NCBI GenBank assembly: GCA_041497995.1 | Contig: JBGQHM010000167.1 | Coordinates: 1 to 13,545, forward strand | Length of the DNA stretch: 13,545 nucleotides | From: DATKMS01 sp041497995 | GTDB lineage: Bacteria; Desulfobacterota; Binatia; HRBIN30 | Direction of reading: 5' to 3' | Shown: positions 1 to 8,166 of the stretch, piece by piece | Layout: every line of letters begins with the position of its first letter | How positions within the stretch are numbered: position 1 is the stretch's first letter | Position numbers and translations under genes: made by a program | Notes under the pieces: model-generated | Told to the model about the DNA's origin: nothing | Databases searched by the model: none | What the model saw: the letters and a program-made list of their open reading frames with translations, nothing else

Positions 1-2700
1 CGGCAGTTGCTGTAGGTTGGCGAAAACTGCGATCGGGTACGAATATGCGGATCGTCGGCATGTGCCGAGCGTCCGGCCACCGCCCGGCAGGCCGTGGCCG
101 GCAGCGAACGAATCACCGAGGGCATAGTACGCAAGCTTGAGCCTACTCGCCGTGCCCGTCGGCGTAACGGTTACGCTCACCGCAGTGGGCGGAGACGGCG
201 TCGGTGTTTGTGTGGGCGTGCCAGTGGAGCCCGCTCCGGTCAGGGTGAACGCGATACTGACGTAGCCGTTACCCGATTGGAAGCCGGTCGTGTGGATTGC
301 ATCGGGCGGATATCCGGACCCACCGCCGCCGCCGGAGCCGTAGAGTGCCCCACCACCACCGCCGCCGCCGTACCATCCGCCGCCACCTCCAGCACCGGCG
401 CGATTGCCGTTCCCGCCCGCGCCACCTTGCCAGAAGATTCCCGGCGTTCCATTGCCACTGCTGCCACTGCCGGAGCCCCCAGCACCACCGCCCATCTGTG
501 TGCCGCCACCGCCCGCATTGCTGTAACCCTGACTGCCTCCAGCAACCCCGCCGGTCCCACCGCCGGCGCCTCCGTTGCCATTTCCGCAGCATTCGGCGCC
601 ACCACCGGCGCCCGCCACTATCACTCGGTCGCTTATGCTGTTGCCTCCGCGACGGATGTCGGAAGCGCCGCCACCTCCGGCGCTCGGGCCGTTCGCATCG
701 ACGTTGTCGATTGCTCCCAATCCACCCCCGTTGAAGCCGCCGGTGCCCGCTGTGTTAGGCTTCACCGGGTCGCCGCCTTTGCCTCCAACGTAGATGTACA
801 ACGTCTCGCCGGGTGTGACGGTCAGAGTCGTCTGCACACGACCTCCTAGACCGCCCGCATCGGCAGGGGTGTTGCCACCGCCGCCTTGCGCGCCACGAGC
901 GTCCACATCGACCGACGTCACGCCGTTCGGGACAACCCACATTTGCTCTCCGCCGGTGAATTCGAATGGGACGGTCCCCGTCGGCGTATCCGTCGGCGTT
1001 GGTGTCGGCATGACGGTAACGCTCGTCACTGTTAGGGGAGACGGAGTCGCTGTTCGCGTAACTGTCGGGGAGGCTGGTGTCCCCGGGCACGAGCACGCGT
1101 TGACTACCCCCGGACTGATGCAGAAGTCGGAATGACACGCACCTTGGAGTGCTGTAGGATCACATTGCTCTCCGGTATCCAACGCGCAGTTGCCGCAGGC
1201 GCCGAAGACTCCCCGCAGCACCGTGGCATCGAATTGCGCCAGAACTGCGTCGCCGTTGGACACATGCACGGTGACGATATTGTCGCCGGCTGCTAGTTGA
1301 CTCTGCGGCACCGCGATGGGTGGCACGCACTGGTTGTAGCCCACGCCGCATCCCGGATGGTTCACACAGCCAAGTTGGTGGCACGAACCGTTACCGAAGC
1401 TCCCGAGCGAAACCCCGTTGACGTACACGTCGCAGCCGTCATCACAGCGGACGAATACTGAGAGGTCCGAAACGGGCGCCACTAGCTGGAAGTGCCCGCG
1501 ATGGAAGCGGTCGCGGTACGAACCACGATCCGGGAGTGTCAGCGGGGTCCAGCCAGAGTCGTCAAACGCGGAGTTTATCCACGGCTGCCCCGACCCGTCG
1601 CTCGGCCCGGTGCACGAAGTAGAGAACGGCGAAGCGCGCCACACCACAGGAAGAGCCTGGGCACCAGCAGGTGAAGTAGGTGAAGGGGTGGAAGGCGTCG
1701 GGCCTCTCGTAAAGGTACGCGTTGCTGTCCGCGTATTGCTGGGTGTGACCGTTGGGGTGGGTCGGGAAACCGTCAGTTCACCTCGCACGCAGATACCTCC
1801 AAAAGTCCCCGATGGTGCACCCGTGCTGATCGGGCCTGCCTCGATTGCACCGGTGGCAATGTTGAACCGGTAGAATTGGCCCGTGGTGAGGTCGCCGCTC
1901 CAGAAGGAAGTGCCGTTGGGGTCCAAGTTGAGCGCAAACCAGTTGTCTTCTCCGGCGGCATCGTAAGTCTGCACCACAACCCCGCTCCCGTTTAGACGCT
2001 TGATCTCGGCCGCATCCGCTACCAGGAGCCCGCCACCGCCATCTCCCGGCGGCAAGAGTCGGAAGGCGTACGCGACATTGCCGCTGAAGAGCCCTCCGGA
2101 CAGGAACACGAAGTCAGGTAGCTGGACGCTCGCCGCGACATCGTACCGCCTTATCCGCCGGCCCTCCGACGTGTAGAACAAGGTCGTCTGGTTCGCAGCC
2201 AGCTCCAGCCAGTCGCTGCCGCGGCGTTCCGTCACGACGTTGAACTCCTGCAAGAGTGTCCCTGCCGCAGTGTACTTGTGCACGGCCGTACCGGTGCTCA
2301 CGGGATCGCCGTCGGCATGGCTGACGTAGAGATTGCCTGCTGCATCGAAGAGCAAGGATTCGTTCGCAGTGTCGGTCGGCGGGGTGACGCCGGCTGTTGA
2401 GAAGCTCAGCAGCACGAGGTGTGGAGGGACCTCAGAGTACTTCACGACGACGTTGTTGGTGAAGTTCGTCGTGTACAGATCCCCGGCAGCGTCGAAGGCG
2501 CAACCTGTCGTGAGACCCCCAAAGCCGTCGCTGAGCGTCTCCTTGAACGCGCCCGAGTTGCTGTAGACCTTATACGATCCGTTGCCGATCGCAACGACCG
2601 CGTCACCCTGTGCCCAATCGGCCGCCAAGCTCGCTGCGGGTAGAATGGCCGAACAGACACACAAGCCGACCAAGTACAGCCCCACCGTCTTCATCTTCAT
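1..2700 (-). CDS. Secreted mosaic protein: propeller, jelly-roll, Gly-rich domain, GDSL/SGNH esterase (3' end beyond window)
   Basis: I translated the minus strand by eye and it stays open for exactly 900 codons from ATG 2698-2700 to the window edge, so the C-terminus is missing. AGGAGA lies 8 bases before the start. Residues 1-27 form a Sec signal peptide ending near SLAA. Residues about 28-305 carry repeats of the FDAAGNLYVSH kind, typical of NHL or SMP-30-like beta-propellers. A Thr/Pro linker (308-345) leads to a jelly-roll-like domain (about 352-480, with WINSAFDDSGW and DDGCDVYVNG). A Cys-rich motif CGNCALDTGEQCD follows near 507, then a second Thr/Pro linker (540-572). An ALK/LTK-type glycine-rich domain spans 575-822, with GGGGASDIRRGG and VIVAGAGGG. 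A third linker leads to YYALGDSFAAGHGL, block I of GDSL/SGNH hydrolases, with Ser864 as likely nucleophile, followed by CRRSAYSYP as in secreted family members. Inferred role: an extracellular or surface-bound esterase with binding modules. The substrate cannot be told. Confidence 0.85.
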   Translation of the reverse strand, partial: MKMKTVGLYLVGLCVCSAILPAASLAADWAQGDAVVAIGNGSYKVYSNSGAFKETLSDGFGGLTTGCAFDAAGDLYTTNFTNNVVVKYSEVPPHLVLLSFSTAGVTPPTDTANESLLFDAAGNLYVSHADGDPVSTGTAVHKYTAAGTLLQEFNVVTERRGSDWLELAANQTTLFYTSEGRRIRRYDVAASVQLPDFVFLSGGLFSGNVAYAFRLLPPGDGGGGLLVADAAEIKRLNGSGVVVQTYDAAGEDNWFALNLDPNGTSFWSGDLTTGQFYRFNIATGAIEAGPISTGAPSGTFGGICVRGELTVSRPTPTVTPSNTRTATRTFTRGPTPSTPSPTSPAGAQALPVVWRASPFSTSCTGPSDGSGQPWINSAFDDSGWTPLTLPDRGSYRDRFHRGHFQLVAPVSDLSVFVRCDDGCDVYVNGVSLGSFGNGSCHQLGCVNHPGCGVGYNQCVPPIAVPQSQLAAGDNIVTVHVSNGDAVLAQFDATVLRGVFGACGNCALDTGEQCDPTALQGACHSDFCISPGVVNACSCPGTPASPTVTRTATPSPLTVTSVTVMPTPTPTDTPTGTVPFEFTGGEQMWVVPNGVTSVDVDARGAQGGGGNTPADAGGLGGRVQTTLTVTPGETLYIYVGGKGGDPVKPNTAGTGGFNGGGLGAIDNVDANGPSAGGGGASDIRRGGNSISDRVIVAGAGGGAECCGNGNGGAGGGTGGVAGGSQGYSNAGGGGTQMGGGAGGSGSGSSGNGTPGIFWQGGAGGNGNRAGAGGGGGWYGGGGGGGALYGSGGGGGSGYPPDAIHTTGFQSGNGYVSIAFTLTGAGSTGTPTQTPTPSPPTAVSVTVTPTGTASRLKLAYYALGDSFAAGHGLPGGGRTLGTCRRSAYSYPIAVFANLQQLP

Positions 2701-2707
2701 CGCGGTT

Positions 2708-2713
2708 TCTCCT
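2708..2713 (-). promoter_or_regulatory. Ribosome binding site of the secreted mosaic gene
   Basis: On the minus strand AGGAGA is followed by an 8-base spacer and the ATG at 2698-2700. The next in-frame ATG lies two codons inside (MKM), with the same lysine-containing signal-peptide start, so this site favours the outer ATG. Confidence 0.6.
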
Positions 2714-3050
2714 GCGTTCACCGATTGGGCTACAACCTGTGAAGCCGCTACGCTTTCGCTGGTTTCGCTACACTTTGGTGCTCTGACAGCTGACAGCTTT
2801 CCCGCGGGCCCGCCCGTGCGGCAGAGAGCGTGAACGGGGTCGCGAGCGCCGCCATGCGGTAAGGATCTTCAGATCTGGACATTGGACACCCCCCCTGCGA
2901 TTGTCTGCTCTACTCTTGCCCCGCGGCCGACGTGCCGCGGAATCGAACTGCTCCACGAGGGCGTCCCTTCGCACGAGATGGCCTAGGAAACCGGGTCGCT
3001 CTTCGCGCTGTTGAGCCCGAAGCGCTCCCCGTGGCAGGATGGCAGCAAAC
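2714..3050. other. Divergent intergenic region with short repeats and palindromes
   Basis: I see no gene here. The stretch must hold the promoters of the leftward secreted-protein gene and the rightward vapBC pair. Visible elements are a tandem 7-mer (TGACAGC twice, 2784-2797), the palindrome GATCTTCAGATC (2864-2875), and two CCGCGG copies (2921-2926 and 2935-2940) able to form a small hairpin. A weak rightward promoter candidate is TTGAGC (3011-3016) and CAGGAT (3035-3040), 18 bases apart, but its -10 match is poor. Confidence 0.4.
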
Positions 3051-3060
3051 GAGGTGCTTC

Positions 3061-3306
3061 ATGAGTGTTACGGTTGCTGGCGTACTCCACGGGAGGCGCA
3101 TCGATCTAGAGGCAGATCCGCCAATTCCAGATGGCACCGCGGTGCTCGTTCGGATCGACCGGAAGGCACTGACAACCGAGGAAAGGCGTCGTGTGCTTGC
3201 CGCAACCGCGGGTACGTGGAGGGGTGACCCTTCATTAGAAGCAGTCTTCCGAGAGATCGCCCGGCGCCGCCGCGATACAACTCCCCGCACGACCGCTCTC
3301 GAATGA
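3061..3306 (+). CDS. vapB: VapB-type antitoxin of a VapBC module
   Basis: This 81-residue protein begins with a short beta-rich segment (MSVTVAGVLHGRRIDL, then IPDGTAVLVRI) resembling the AF2212/DUF104 style of small antitoxins, not the AbrB swapped-hairpin. Its C-terminal half is charged and helical, ending with a WRGDPSLEAVF segment likely to wrap the toxin. The start at 3061 is chosen because GAGG (3051-3054) sits 6 bases upstream; the same frame stays open upstream, but that part looks non-coding. The stop overlaps the toxin start by four bases (ATGA), which implies translational coupling. Its expected role is to neutralise the toxin and repress the operon. The family assignment rests mainly on the neighbouring PIN toxin. 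Confidence 0.75.
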   Translation: MSVTVAGVLHGRRIDLEADPPIPDGTAVLVRIDRKALTTEERRRVLAATAGTWRGDPSLEAVFREIARRRRDTTPRTTALE

Positions 3307-3695
3307 TCTTGCTCGACACAAACGTCGTGGTGGCCCACCTCAACGGCGATGCGACGGTGACCGCCCGCCTCACGAGTCAGATCGAGGAGATCGCAGTGCC
3401 CGCGTTGGTGGTTGCCGAGCTCGACTACGGTGCAAAGGCATCGGCGCGTCCCGCCGAAAACCTCGCCCGGCTCTCGACCTTCCTCGGGTGTGTGGAAATT
3501 GTCCCCTTTGATGAGGCAGCTGCGCATCAGTACGGTACGTTGCGGGCGCGCCTCAAGTCGATCGGCAAGCCCACTGGAGAGATTGACGCTCTGATCGCCG
3601 CCATCGCGCTGGCGCACAGCTCTGTACTCGTCACCCACAACACGCGCGACTTCGAGAACATTGACGGGCTCGCCCTCGAGGACTGGCTCGCTTGA
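3303..3695 (+). CDS. vapC: VapC-type PIN-domain ribonuclease toxin
   Basis: At 130 residues this is the usual size of VapC toxins, which are Mg2+-dependent RNases that cut tRNA or rRNA when freed from VapB. The acidic PIN residues are all visible: Asp5 in MILLDTNVVV, Glu39 in VVAELDYGA, Asp95 in GEIDALIAAIA, and Asp116 in the closing motif THNTRDFENI. Nothing in the sequence suggests inactivation. The ATG overlaps the antitoxin stop by four bases, so the two genes form one transcript with coupled translation. After the TGA the DNA holds no obvious terminator. Confidence 0.9.
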   Translation: MILLDTNVVVAHLNGDATVTARLTSQIEEIAVPALVVAELDYGAKASARPAENLARLSTFLGCVEIVPFDEAAAHQYGTLRARLKSIGKPTGEIDALIAAIALAHSSVLVTHNTRDFENIDGLALEDWLA

Positions 3696-3743
3696 GTCGG
3701 TCGCTAGCGCGGGCGGGCGCTGGCGCGAGTTGGCTTGGTTGAG

Positions 3744-3836
3744 ATGGTGTCCAACGGCAAGCGACTGCGGCCGGTGGCGATGTACGACCGCATCCATCTG
3801 GCTGCCGACATTGCGCTGGTGCGGGCCACCGCCTGA
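3744..3836 (+). CDS. Short orphan reading frame (30 aa), possible gene remnant
   Basis: Just downstream of vapC a short frame reads MVSNGKRLRPVAMYDRIHLA and ends ADIALVRATA. It has a protein-like composition (YDRIHLAADIAL) unlike a random shadow, and the same frame is open back to a TAG at 3705-3707. I do not recognise the family and see no convincing ribosome binding site. It may be the C-terminal remnant of a lost gene next to the toxin-antitoxin pair, or chance. Confidence 0.2.
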   Translation: MVSNGKRLRPVAMYDRIHLAADIALVRATA

Positions 3837-3880
3837 GAGGCAACGAGCACACGGCGCCTGTACCGCTCCATCCCATTGCA

Positions 3881-4930
3881 TCAAGACTCTTCCTCTTCCC
3901 TATGCGCTCCACTTTGGCGCTCTTTGCTCCACTTTGATTCCTTCTGCCGCCCCTCCTCCTCCCCCACTTGATCCCGTCGGGCGGGTCGTACCGAAACGCA
4001 TGGCGTTCGTAGACGATACACTCCTCGAGATGCTCGCCGAGGGGAGGGCTGCGTCGCCGGATCGCAGCGCGGGCGCGCACGATCGCTTTCGATACGTTCT
4101 TGCGGAGCTGATCGAATCGTGTCGCCCATGTTGCCCTGACGCAGCTGGCGCTCGATGTCCTCTCGCTCAGTGTTGATTGCGGCGACCCGGCCGGTGTCGT
4201 TCAGGCGGTACGCTTCCTCGCGTTCGTGGCGCAGCTCGCGCAGACGGGCGTGGTAGCCGCGCAGTGCCCGCGCATCGAGCGCCGGCTCGCCCGCATCCGG
4301 CCGCATCACTTGCAAGTGGTCGTCGGGCGATGACGCCGAACTCGGTGTTCCGACGGTCACCGATTGCTGCAAGTCGATGATCGAGATCCAGCGACCGGGG
4401 TGGCGCAGCAGGTACGCGATGTAGTGGAGTGCCGGCGCCTTGCGGACATGCACCCGCTCACCGCGCCATACAACGATCCAGCGCTTGCCGTCGAAGCGGA
4501 AGACGTTGCGCTTGGCGTTGGCTTCGTCCTGCTGCTGCTGCTCCCGCACATGCTCGCGCAGCGCCAGCGCCTGCTGGAGGCCGCGTTGCATCCCGAGCTG
4601 GTCATACGTCGCGATGGCCTCGTTGAGCAGAGACAAGCCGCGCGCCCGCCCCGTAGAGGCCCGCGCTTCGAGAGCCTCAGCGCGAACGGTTTGGGATTCA
4701 TTGGATTCAGAACGGAATAGCAGCACAGCGTATTGATGCTGTGTCCGCGCAAGGTACGGCCGCGCCCCAGTGCGGGCGTTGATGGCGAGTGCGGCTTCGA
4801 AGTGACGTGCCGCATCTTCCCAGCGCGACAGCGTCGTGGCGAGGAGCCCCAGGCTGCGCGCTACTGCGCCGTGGCAGGCGTCGCGGAAGCCGACGACCGC
4901 AGTCTGCGCAGCGTATGGCGACAGAAGATC
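3881..4930 (-). pseudogene. C-terminal part of the ATPase/TPR regulator, separated by an amber codon and frameshifted
   Basis: Directly after the TAG at 4931-4933 the same frame continues with coherent family sequence: DLLSPYAAQTAVVGFRDACHG, then FEAALAINARTGARPYLARTQ, both typical of the TPR tail. Next comes a winged-helix-like segment (FRFDGKRWIVVWRGERV to LRHPGRWISIIDL) and a charged, probably coiled-coil helix (LRELRHEREEAYRLNDTGR). At about 4117-4140 the homologous frame shifts by one: RKNVSKAIVRARAAIRR and LGEHLEECIVYERHAFRYDP continue the family pattern in the next frame down to about 3964. The original frame ends at 3881 in a charged tail that looks unrelated. An internal restart near 4726 is possible but I see no strong ribosome binding site. 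Best read as the 3' part of a decaying gene, or two sequence errors. Confidence 0.8.
4117..4140 (-). other. Frameshift site in the ATPase regulator C-terminus
   Basis: Upstream of this interval the family-like frame reads INTEREDIERQLRQGNMGD; downstream, family-like sequence (FDQLRKNVSKAIV) is one base out of phase. One extra base, or two missing, would explain it. I cannot place the exact base, and no homopolymer is present that would make a sequencing slip obvious. Confidence 0.65.
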
Positions 4931-4933
4931 CTA
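4931..4933 (-). other. In-frame amber codon interrupting the regulator
   Basis: The minus-strand codons read RHAATL, TAG, DLLSPYA. In this family the position is usually an aromatic residue, as in LYDLL..YA, so TAC or TAT to TAG is a single base change. No frame change occurs here: the sequence on both sides is one continuous protein. Confidence 0.8.
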
Positions 4934-7396
4934 CAGCGTCGCGGCATGACGCGTGTCGCCGAGGAACGCGCAGACTTGCGCGGTCATGTCCAGGAAGTTG
5001 ACCCAGTTCACGTCGCGCGGCACGTCGGTGAAGTCGTGCGCGGCAAGCTGCTCGAACTCGACGCGAGCGTCCGCTTCCCGTTCCAGCTCGGCATAGAGCA
5101 GAGCCAGCGCAGCGCGCGTGGCCGGCACGACCGCGTATGCATCGACGAACCCTCGGACGGCTGGTTCGATCTCGTCGAGGCGTCCTTGATCGCGCCGCAG
5201 CGTCCACATCTGTACGGCATAGATCAATGCCGCGTTCGGGCTCTGCGCGCGCATACCGGCTGCGAAGGCTTCGTTGGCAGCGACTTCGGCCTCGTTGAAA
5301 CGACCGGCGAGCAACAACCGCATTACGGCCATCGCCCTGGACCGATACAGGTCAAACGGCTGCCGGAGCGTCTCGGCGTACGCGGTGAACGCCCGTAGCG
5401 CATGATCGGCACCGCCGATGTCGCCGCACTGGAGCAGATCGCGAAAGCACCCAAAGTGTCCGGGTAGCGCCAGCGACTTCAGTCCGCCAGCCTCCGCGAT
5501 GGCGACTATGCGTGTCGCGATGTGCAAGCACGCCGCGACATCCTCAGAGGCCAACATTCCGACGTGCACTTCGCTGAGGGCTTCCCCAAGGGCCGCGCTG
5601 TCACCGAATCGCTCGGCCAGGGTGAGTGCTTCCTGACGGAACGGGTTCGCCGCTTCACGGTCGCCAGCGTAGTCGAGCAACGTCGCCAGACGTCCCAGGA
5701 CCCGAACGCGCAACACACCGGCCTCTTGTGGGAGGGCGGCCAAGGCTTGCCGGAGCAGGTCGATGGCAGTGCGGTCGCTGCCGCCGGACCATTCACCCAG
5801 CCCAACGTATGCGATGGCAGCGCGCGCCAAGTGCTCCGATGCGGCCAGTTCGAGGGCACATCGCGCCGCCTCTGCGAGGATGGTCCGGGCTGCCGTGGGA
5901 TCGCCGGCGCGATGCTGCTCTTCGCCGAGCGCGATCAGAAGTTCTATCCGCTGCAGGGGCGCGGCAGCGTGGCTGCCGCCGCCCGCGGCACCCGCTTCCA
6001 GGGCACGCAGCGCCAACTGGTACTGCGCTACGGCATCCTCGTGTGCGAACAGGCGGGCGGACCGCTGCGCTGCCTTGATCGCGTAGGCGACTGCCTTCGC
6101 GGCGGTGCCCACGGGAATGGCGGCGAAGAAGTGCTGCGCCAATGCGGCCAGGTGTTCATCGGGTCGGCCATCGTGCAGATCTTCCAGCGCCTCGCCGATG
6201 GCGCGATGCATCTCGACGCGCTCGCTGACGGGCACGTCTTCGCACAACACATCGCGGATGAGAACGTGTGAGAAACGGTAGCGGGCGACGGCCGCGGGCA
6301 GGAGATCGACAACTCCCGCAGCGCCAGCCTCGTCGAGCACGCCGAGGGTGTCAGTGGGGCTCGCCGCCGCCGTTTCCGACGTCGCGCAGCTGCGACGCAG
6401 CAATTCGGCATCGAAGTCCCGACCGATCGCAGACGCAACCCCGAGCGCCTGCTGGCACTTCGCCGAGAGCTGGTCCAAGCGGTAGCGGATGGTCTCGCGG
6501 GCACCAGGCGGGATGCGGAGCGATGCCACGGTTGCAGCACTGACCTCATCAATCTGGCCGTCTTTCGCCAAAATCTGCACAAATTCCCTGACGAACAACG
6601 GATGACCTTCGGTCCGCTCGTAGACAGAGCGGGCCAGCTCTGGAGATGGCTCGCGGCCCGAGACCTCTTCAACGAGCTGAGCAACCTCGCTCTCGTTGAG
6701 AGATTCCAGCCGCAAGGGCGCGCCCGCGGCGACCAACTCAGCCAACGCCGCCGAGAGGCGGTGGCCGGCAGTGAGCTCAGTGTCCCGATACGTTCCGACA
6801 ATCAGCAGCCGTGCCGCACCCGACTCGCGGGCGAGAAAGCACAAGAGGCGGAGCGACGCCGCATCGGCGCGGTGGAGATCATCGAGGATGAGCACGAACG
6901 GCTCAGCCTCAGAGGCACGGCGCAAGAAGCTGGTGACGCTGTCGAAGAACCGAAAGCGTGCCGCGTCTGGGTCGATCGGCTCCGCAGCCGGCAGGTGTGG
7001 CAGCACTACCCGCACTTCGGGGACGATCGTCGCAATATCGATGGCGCCCGCCCCCATCGTGGCGCCAACCGTGCCGGCGTCGTGCGCGCTCAGATACGCC
7101 CGGATGATCTGCATCCACGGCCACAACGCCGGCGCACCATCGCCCTCCCAGCAGCGGCCCCAGAGCACATGTACGTCACGCGCACCGGCGTTCGCTGCCA
7201 GCTCCTGCGCAATGCGAGTCTTGCCCATGCCTGGCTCGCCTGCGACGAGCACGATGCGCGTCTGTCCGGCGCAGACATCATCGAGGGCCGCGCGAAGAAG
7301 GGCCAGCTCCGCGCTTCGGCCGACGAAGACCCCACGCAAATCCGCAGTCCTCCGCATCGGCCGCACTGTTGTGGCCGAGACGTCACTGACCGTCAT
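4931..7396 (-). CDS. P-loop ATPase/TPR (LAL- or MalT-like) regulator, prematurely stopped
   Basis: The N-terminal part resembles large STAND/AAA regulators, in which ATP binding gates a signal through a TPR sensor. Numbering from ATG 7394-7396, FVGR opens the ATPase at about residue 24. Walker A is GEPGMGKT (53-60) and Walker B is FVLILDDLH (167-175), followed by a GTYRDTEL sensor-like motif. Residues from about 420 onward are Ala/Leu-rich helical repeats typical of TPRs. The ATG is preferred over a GTG at 7421-7423 because GAGGGGGG lies about 8 bases upstream of it. Translation stops after 821 residues at an amber codon inside the TPR region, though the same frame continues beyond it. No LuxR HTH is seen; the output part would be the winged-helix-like tail that is now cut off. 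It is transcribed divergently from the nucleotidyltransferase. Function of the truncated product is doubtful. Confidence 0.8.
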   Translation of the reverse strand: MTVSDVSATTVRPMRRTADLRGVFVGRSAELALLRAALDDVCAGQTRIVLVAGEPGMGKTRIAQELAANAGARDVHVLWGRCWEGDGAPALWPWMQIIRAYLSAHDAGTVGATMGAGAIDIATIVPEVRVVLPHLPAAEPIDPDAARFRFFDSVTSFLRRASEAEPFVLILDDLHRADAASLRLLCFLARESGAARLLIVGTYRDTELTAGHRLSAALAELVAAGAPLRLESLNESEVAQLVEEVSGREPSPELARSVYERTEGHPLFVREFVQILAKDGQIDEVSAATVASLRIPPGARETIRYRLDQLSAKCQQALGVASAIGRDFDAELLRRSCATSETAAASPTDTLGVLDEAGAAGVVDLLPAAVARYRFSHVLIRDVLCEDVPVSERVEMHRAIGEALEDLHDGRPDEHLAALAQHFFAAIPVGTAAKAVAYAIKAAQRSARLFAHEDAVAQYQLALRALEAGAAGGGSHAAAPLQRIELLIALGEEQHRAGDPTAARTILAEAARCALELAASEHLARAAIAYVGLGEWSGGSDRTAIDLLRQALAALPQEAGVLRVRVLGRLATLLDYAGDREAANPFRQEALTLAERFGDSAALGEALSEVHVGMLASEDVAACLHIATRIVAIAEAGGLKSLALPGHFGCFRDLLQCGDIGGADHALRAFTAYAETLRQPFDLYRSRAMAVMRLLLAGRFNEAEVAANEAFAAGMRAQSPNAALIYAVQMWTLRRDQGRLDEIEPAVRGFVDAYAVVPATRAALALLYAELEREADARVEFEQLAAHDFTDVPRDVNWVNFLDMTAQVCAFLGDTRHAATL

Positions 7397-7651
7397 CGGA
7401 ACTGCCCCCCCTCGGGCACCCACTAATGCAGGGATGAACCAGGTCGGTTTCTTAGACCAGCCGAAGCTTTCAGGTCAAGAGCAGCCAGCAGTGTGTCTAC
7501 GAGCCGCAGCCCGCAGTGTCGACTCGTTTGCCGTGTAGACAGCGCTCATGACGCGCGCCGATGGACGCCGGTGCAAGGCAATGTACCGTGGAGAAGACTT
7601 CGCTGCACCACCTCTGTACGCCAGTGTCGGCATGCTGGTACAGTGACACCG
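7397..7651. other. Divergent intergenic region
   Basis: This stretch separates the leftward ATPase gene from the rightward nucleotidyltransferase and should contain both promoters. I found no -35/-10 pair good enough to call and no long repeats. A 32-codon frame (7548-7646, MTRADGRRCKAMYRGEDFA...) ends just before the nucleotidyltransferase start but lacks clear support. Confidence 0.35.
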
Positions 7652-7948
7652 ATGGCACTGCTCGACCGCGCGACGATCGCTGAGGCCTTCGACCGCTTGA
7701 ATCGCGAGCTGCAGGTACGCGGGCAGCGGGCCGAGCTGTTCTTGGTCGGTGGCGCAGTGATGTGTCTGGTGCACAACGCACGTCCGGCTACGAAGGATGT
7801 CGATGCGTGGTTCACCGCGGCCGAGGTCGTGCGCGCTGCCGCGCGTACCGTGGAGGATGCCGAGGACACGCTTCCTCGCGGATCTAGTGCCCCGGCCCGC
7901 GTGTGGCGTCGGTGGAGTCGATCGCCTCGACGGCCACGAAACGTCTGC

Positions 7949-8056
7949 AAATCCCCCCGCCGCTGCGCGGCGACCCCCTTTGTCAAAGTGGGTGATGAGC
8001 TGCCCCCTTTGACAAATTTGACAAAGGGGGCAGCGAACGCAGTGAGCGGGGGATTT
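7949..8056. repeat. MITE-like palindromic element inside the nucleotidyltransferase gene
   Basis: About 108 bases form an imperfect inverted repeat. The left end AAATCCCCCCGC (7949-7960) matches the complement of the right end GCGGGGGATTT (8046-8056). The arms continue inward through CCCCCTTTGTCAAA (left) and TTTGACAAAGGGGG (right). A nested hairpin pairs CTGCCCCCTTTG (8000-8011) with CAAAGGGGGCAG (8022-8033). Outside the ends, CTGC and GCAG extend the symmetry. No transposase is encoded and no target-site duplication is obvious. I infer a non-autonomous mobile palindrome of the type common in environmental deltaproteobacterial genomes. Confidence 0.75.
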
Positions 8057-8152
8057 TTCGCAGGGGCGGACGATCGCGTGCAGGCGCTTTGCACCGACAG
8101 AATTTGCGGGTCTGAGCACTAGTCAGCTACAGGTGCGAGTGCGCTTGCTCTT

Positions 8153-8159
8153 GGAGGAG
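8153..8159 (+). promoter_or_regulatory. Ribosome binding site embedded in the upstream gene's last codons
   Basis: GGAGGAG lies 7 bases before ATG 8167-8169. The same bases encode the Leu-Glu-Glu of the upstream gene's C-terminus (LLLEEMF), so the two genes were built as a coupled pair. Confidence 0.7.
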
Positions 8160-8166
8160 ATGTTTC

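Noticed and set aside
180..620. Dense GCC/GGC repeats considered as a satellite or CRISPR-like array
   Set aside because: No fixed unit or spacing; they are codons of the glycine-rich domain.
94..849. 251-codon rightward frame and other long frames across the glycine-rich region
   Set aside because: They are antisense shadows of the GGC/GGT-rich minus-strand gene, with Ala/Thr/Arg low complexity and no motifs.
2910..3884. 324-codon leftward frame opposite vapBC
   Set aside because: It is antisense to both recognisable toxin-antitoxin genes and has Arg-rich, motif-free sequence.
7548..7646. 32-codon frame ending just before the nucleotidyltransferase
   Set aside because: Too short, no ribosome binding site, no recognised motif; chance is as likely as a leader peptide.
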